From NCBI RefSeq assembly GCF_052324685.1, contig NW_027506891.1, positions 62,001-126,000 on the forward strand: a stretch of 64,000 bases of DNA, written 5' to 3'. The notes below the pieces were generated by a model. It was not told where the DNA came from and searched no databases. It saw nothing but the letters and a program-made list of their open reading frames with translations. How positions within the stretch are numbered: the stretch's first letter is position 1; each line of letters begins with the position of its first letter. Source of the stretch: Brachyhypopomus gauderio. Its lineage: Eukaryota; Chordata; Actinopteri; Gymnotiformes; Hypopomidae. The translations under genes were made by a program, and so were the position numbers. Shown piece after piece: positions 36,701-42,700 of this stretch.

Positions 36701-39700
36701 CATTTTCCTTTGAAGTAAAAGAACATACACATCACTCACCATTTACAATGCAGCGCTGCGAGACAGTCCGGCCTCTCTGAAACTTCCAGAGGGCATTGCA
36801 CTGTTGCACTACATAGATGTTCTGATACTCTGTGTAAACACATGAGAAGTATGCAAAGAGGGCCATAGTGGCATTGCTACATCACCTAGCAAGGGAAGGC
36901 CACAAGGTTCCTAAGCAAAATTGCAATATTGCTGGAAAAAAGTGCACTTCCTGGGTCATGACGTAGTATGTATTGAAATTCTGACACAACAAACAGAGAT
37001 AAAAATAACATTTGTTAAAGAGAATAAGCCCGTTTGAACAAATGAGTCTTAAGAACAGTTTTGAATTCTGAAATAAAAGTTCGGAATTGATGTGTGTGTT
37101 CAGTGTTCGTATGTGTGTGGGGAGTGTTGACGTTAGAGGACCAGTGTTTTGACTCAAGCCCACAGTGACAGACAGAGGCCAGTAGCCTACTTTTCAGGAA
37201 AACTAGACCCCGGGGCAGCCGGGGTGCGGGCACTGGTAGCATTCAGAGATATAGTGGGGTACGCTCAACTCGCCCTTTGGGTCAAACATGCTGTTTCTCG
37301 AATTTTAAAGGGAAAAAAAAAGGTTTTGTAAACAATAACACCCCTGCCACATTATTCTGCCCAAGCAGCTGAGCTCACCATTCCTTACCAGCTCAAGGTC
37401 AAAGATAAAGCACCAACTAATCTCACAACTGCAATCATCAAATGTGCCGCACACACCAGAACAGGCGACACAGTAGCAAAAGGCAATGCCTTCACAGACT
37501 CCACAGCCCAACACAGGTTTGCAGGCTCCAAACACACAAATGATGCTAACAGATCACAGTAACAGAGAAGACACACCCTTAACAACCAGAGCAATAAAAA
37601 CACAAGCCACAATGTAAGACAAACAGAGATGGGCAAAAGGGGGGGTGCAAAACAATGGGGGGAGTCTGGACACACACACGGAGACAGGTAAGCCGTGTGT
37701 CCCTACAGCCTACATGAGAGGACTGATTGAGATTGCTCATGGTAGGAGTCACAATGAGCAAAAGGGGGGATAGTAGCATGCACTAGCATGCACTAAGAAT
37801 AACCACACTCACCCAAAATTTTTATACACAATGTCTGGTATCCCACCACAGGGATATAACAGACCTAAACATGCACCCGCCGGACACCTGCCGCCGACCG
37901 AACTCTTTCAACACTGGCAAATTGATCTTGTTGAACTAACACCTGCTGAAATACAGGCTTGTGTGTATGTATGTCTAGCAAATGGACGGAGGCCTTCCCC
38001 ACCACAAAGCAGAATTCAGATACGGTGGCAAAGATGCTACTAAGAGAAATAATCCCACTATGGGGGTTACCCAGGAGGGTGTCGAGTGACAATGGCACTC
38101 CCTTCGTACACGAAGGGCTAAAGGAGCTAAATTAACTAAATTTTAAAGGAAATTAACTCAGGAAACAGGATTGAAATGTCTGCCTCTGGTTTTGTGGCAG
38201 AGCAGCACTCTGCCCCAAGCTCGCACAGGCTTATCAGCCTTTGAGATTGTGTTTGGAAGGCCTCCAAACATGGGAGTAGTGCCGCCGGAATGGGACACAC
38301 ACACACACACACGTTGAGCCATTAATATGTTATCCTGCACAAGTTTGTCTCTATTTTGTCTGAGCAGGTCAAAGCTGTCAGAGGTGTCGGAGAATCCACT
38401 GCACGAGTTCCAGCCGGGAGACTGGGTGCTGATCAGAGATCCACGTGCTGCTAACAACAAACACAGCTGTAAAGACCAGCGGCCGAGCCACGTGGACACA
38501 CCACACCCACTGCAAAAGAGCTCCAGAGCAGCCGCCAGAATGAATGTTATGCTGTTGTTTTTTACATGATGCTTTTCTCAACAGGAGGGGTAACTGTCAT
38601 CTCCCCCACACCGGAGGAGAGGTGTGAGGGAAAGAAAGCATGTGTAATGTCCAATGTCACTGCTACTGCAGTGAAACCAAACCAGCCCTGCCTGGTTTGC
38701 CATCCTTTCCACATGCCGTGAACACCAACACCAATCACTTACGAAATGGCTACAATGTTAATTAACAGACCCATATGCGAGATTGATAACAGGTCAATTC
38801 TACAACATGTCTCACGCCATCATTCACAGTGGTAAGGTTCCTGATTGGGTAGGTGATGATGTTGCAAGTATGGATCATAGGAAATAAACGCCTGCGACTC
38901 AAATGACGAGGTGTCACGAGTCGGCATTCGCAACATGACATTTGACACCACCCCTGTTGAGGGAGAGTGGTGTCTATGCACAGAGGGGGCCTTGAAGGCC
39001 ATCTTTGGATAGAGCACACCAAGTGCCAGGTTGATCTGGTAGCAACAGGCAGAGACGAATCAACATGCACCATTAGACTAAATAACTCCTCTGCAAAATG
39101 GAGTTTCACCTCCTGTCATGGCATCGTGAACCCAGTAACAGATTGGGCGACGATGTGGGCATGCAGAGAGAAAACCTACTCTGCTCTACCTGAGAGATCA
39201 TACAACAGGGGTCAGTTTTCAGTTCGCCTGGGGAGGGTGTTGTACTCCAGTTTTCCTTACCCCCCCAGGGTCAATTTATACCATACCAGATCGTGTCCCA
39301 CGGGAGGCCTCACTGGAGGGGATCCCTGGTAAGTTTAAAGGTTACACGCTGGCAGACCCCTGGACTACCCCAGCGGTTGCTGTGGGATGGTCACTGTTCC
39401 TCGGAGGGGGAACTACAGCGACGATAGATAAGATCAACGGACTTGCATGGCAAGTTCTGACTTTGGCTTCTCGTACTGAGACTGCCCTGGACCTATTAAA
39501 CAAAGAAGTGAAAGAAATTAGACAAGTATAGGTCCAGAATAGACTAGCTTTAGACCTCCTCCTCATAAAAGAAGGAGATGTGTGTAAGAAAATCAATGTT
39601 TCATGTTGTTTCAGCATTCCAGATTACTATGATAATATTACTGATTTAATTGATCACATGAAGGCCGGGGTTCAAGAACCTGGTTTGGGTGGATCACTTC

Positions 39701-42700
39701 ATGTCTAGGCCCATGGGGACATTGGATGCTGACTATGATTTTACCAATTGTAATAATCATTTAGCTGTTGTTGTGTTTAGTGCCTTGTATTTTGTCTTGC
39801 TGTTCGTCGTGGCTTACTGGCCTTATGCGTCAGCATTTTCAGATGGCCTTGCACGACGACTTAAAGGAGCCTGAGATAGCAGACTCCTTGGGACGTCTGT
39901 TTAAGGAAGACGTCTGAGACGACCTGGCGACTGGCTGGGTTGTGCCCGATGGCCCTGAGCAGCTTAACTGACTCCAGGGCCTGTTTTAAGTTGATATTCT
40001 ATGATGAAATTAATGATTTATTCTCTCCTTTTTAATGATTACACAGAATCAAAGGGGGGAAGTGTGAGAGAAATTATTGATTATTGACTAATTATCATTG
40101 ATTAGATCATGTTTAGTTATTATAAGAGATCATTATGAACTTTATGATTTAGTACATGTCCATTCTGACTAAGCAGAAGGACTACAATAATGAAGTAGTG
40201 TGATTCAGTGTAACCATGTTTAGTTCATATTATGCATGTGTGCTATACGTGACCCAGGTCAGGGAGAGTGCTGAGGGTAAGAGCACTCTGTTAACTGGTA
40301 GTCACTAGGCTACTAGTCTTGGGTCATTTAGCTTTCTCTGTGTTCAACTGTTACATCAGTTGCTTCCGCTAACTCTAGGGAAGTCCATATTAGGAGATAC
40401 ACACATGTGAGACAAAGTAGCCTGCTGGACGCTTATGTTTTGGAACATGCTGTGCTAAAGATAACCTGCTGTTAGAACTGCTGAATTGTGTTTAAGGTTG
40501 TATATAAGCAGGGGGAGCGCCCCCCTGCCTTCAGAGTTGTCATGCTTGAATGAGACTCTCATGTCTGTGTCTGTCTTGTATCTGTCTTTGTCCTATTTAT
40601 ATATATTTATATTTTTGTAATAAATTAATCATTTAACCACGTCTGAGTCCTCATCCATTTATTAGGAAATTTCCACGACACATGACAACACTAGTAGGAA
40701 ATACCCGGGGGGGTTCCCAGGCAGCAAGCGGCTGGATTTGGGCAAACCTGCATGGAAAAGGGCATCCATGTTCATGAGTTTAGCTCCGCTCACTTGACAC
40801 CTGAGTGAAGTTTCTGACTAACTGATCTCCTTGTTCCCAAATATCGTATTTAGCAATATTTTAACACAAAACAAATTACGCAACATTATAAATTCTACAT
40901 TTTGTACAGGCATTTCAATGACATATAAAGTAAAGCCAACATCAATAAGTCACCTCTACCAGCATCACTGGGGTTAACTGCTTTGAAGATGTCTGAGAGC
41001 AAGGACATGAAACACAGACAGAACTGTAGAGGACACGTTCAATCTTCCGACCAGCATATGAAATTAAGACCTGCAGATCATACTGCATTTTAAATAATAC
41101 TAGATTATGATAATCAATATTTTGGCAGGTGGGATTGGCATTCTGTGGAGTACTGGCACAATCAACTGACTGCAATAAAACATTCAAGTCTAGTCTTGCT
41201 TGTAAGCTCACATTGTCCTTGCCAACAGAAATAGGTACAAAGCACAAACTCCTTATATCACACAGACTGCTGCTGCATACCACTGCTTAACGCTGGCCAG
41301 GTGATACCCAATACTTAAAGAAGCCATGTTATATAGATTACAAAGATTAATAGATATATGCTTTGGCAGGAGTCCAGATGAGGTATCAGAAGCTAGCAAA
41401 GCAGCATGACAATGTTTTGTTTAGATTGTTTGGGGGTGTACTAAAATAGTGATAAATGACATCTGTAATCCATATACATGTATTATCAGTATTATACTAT
41501 GCTGGAATAACAATGATTCGAAGCATTACCACCTTAGACTAAACACAACCGCCTAGCAGATAACGAGTTTCACAGTACACCCACACTGTATGTGGGCTGA
41601 CAAGGTGCCCACTCTAAAGTGCTCTACTCTACACCAAACATATCACAGCTAAAGTAAAGAATGGAACATGAAATACATTCAGTTTTTTCTAGATGGAATC
41701 GGCATGTGCCTGTTTACAGCCTTGATATTCATCATGTGGGATCAGGGAGGAATTGGGTAAATACTGAAATGATCATATGACTCCTATCTTATCCGTGATC
41801 AGTGGAACTGATGGTGTTACAACTCTCCCCATGTTACAACCATACCCGGTCTCCCCTATAGGGCTTTCAAAGCAGTTTTTACTTTTTTAATACTTTTTTA
41901 AAAACTTTTTTTGTTGTTGTTGCTGCTGCAACAAATGGTTTTGATGCCATTTCCAGGAGAGCAAAAGAGTGAGCTCACCTTTGGCAGGCCTGAAGGCACG
42001 GAGAGGCTCTCGGCCAGCAGGTTTGGGGAGTGGAGGCAACATTGTGATGGTGGGTGGAGAAGGCCTCATCAGTCCTGACCTGGTCACTCTCGTGCGTGAA
42101 GTGAGCACAGGCAGTTTAGAACACCTGCTGGAGCCAACTTCACCTGCATGGGTGAATAAGGACATTAGCAGAAATTACCTCACCATAACATTTCTCAGTG
42201 CCTTAGTACTACGTTGCATATGTTTCTTTATCTGAAAGTGCCACTGAAATATGATTCAAGCAAGATGGACCGAGAACGGCAACTTCTCATATGCATCTTG
42301 CTACAATTCATGTAATGGCAGCACAATGTAGTAGTACTGAAGAACTGAAAGCAGGGCATCCGTGAGCCCAGAAGCAGGAAGACATTTATCAGAGCTTCAG
42401 TATATGTGTGACCCAGTTTTAGTTTAGCTTAGTTATGATTCTTTTACTTTATTGCATCATGAAATCTTACATTTCAATACAATTTGATTCAATTTAATTA
42501 TTTCGGCACAATACAGAATTATTTTAATTCTGATACTGGTAGATACTGAAGAGCCAAACTACAGTACCTCCTAGCTCTGCTCATGGCTAGCACATCTCAC
42601 CTCTGCTAGACACTGCTAGACAGTCCAGATGAGGTATCAGAAGCCAGCAAAGCAGCATGACAATGTTTTGTTTAGATTGTTTGGGGGTGTACTAAAATAG

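Larger units (their letters stand above)
31632..40680 (+). mobile_element. Class I (gamma/epsilon-like) endogenous retrovirus, defective
   Basis: A 9,049-bp provirus with two 618-bp LTRs, a primer site, gag, pol and env remains in the standard order, and a polypurine tract. The 4-bp target duplication is CATG (31,628-31,631 and 40,681-40,684). Gamma/epsilon-like is inferred from a single CCHC knuckle, RT and RNase H words, an integrase C-terminal word, and an env with a CX6CC motif. Coding regions hold many stops, frameshifts and apparent deletions, so it cannot encode a full set of proteins. It sits about 9-13 bp inside the hAT right terminus. Confidence 0.88.
27343..40693 (+). mobile_element. 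hAT transposon (ZBED/Ac-type) carrying an ERV
   Basis: Ends TAGTGTTGCACGGTATACC and GGTATCATG...ACAACACTA, once the retrovirus at 31,632-40,680 is subtracted. The 8-bp duplication GTAGGAAA is exact (27,335-27,342 and 40,694-40,701). The element alone is about 4.3 kb and encodes a BED-finger hAT transposase. It interrupts a coding exon of the togaram2-like gene, in antisense orientation. Confidence 0.88.

Noticed and set aside
41979..42143. Processed retrocopy of togaram2 exons
   Set aside because: The surrounding introns are duplicated too and no A-tail or target duplication is seen, so it is a DNA-level duplication with deletion.
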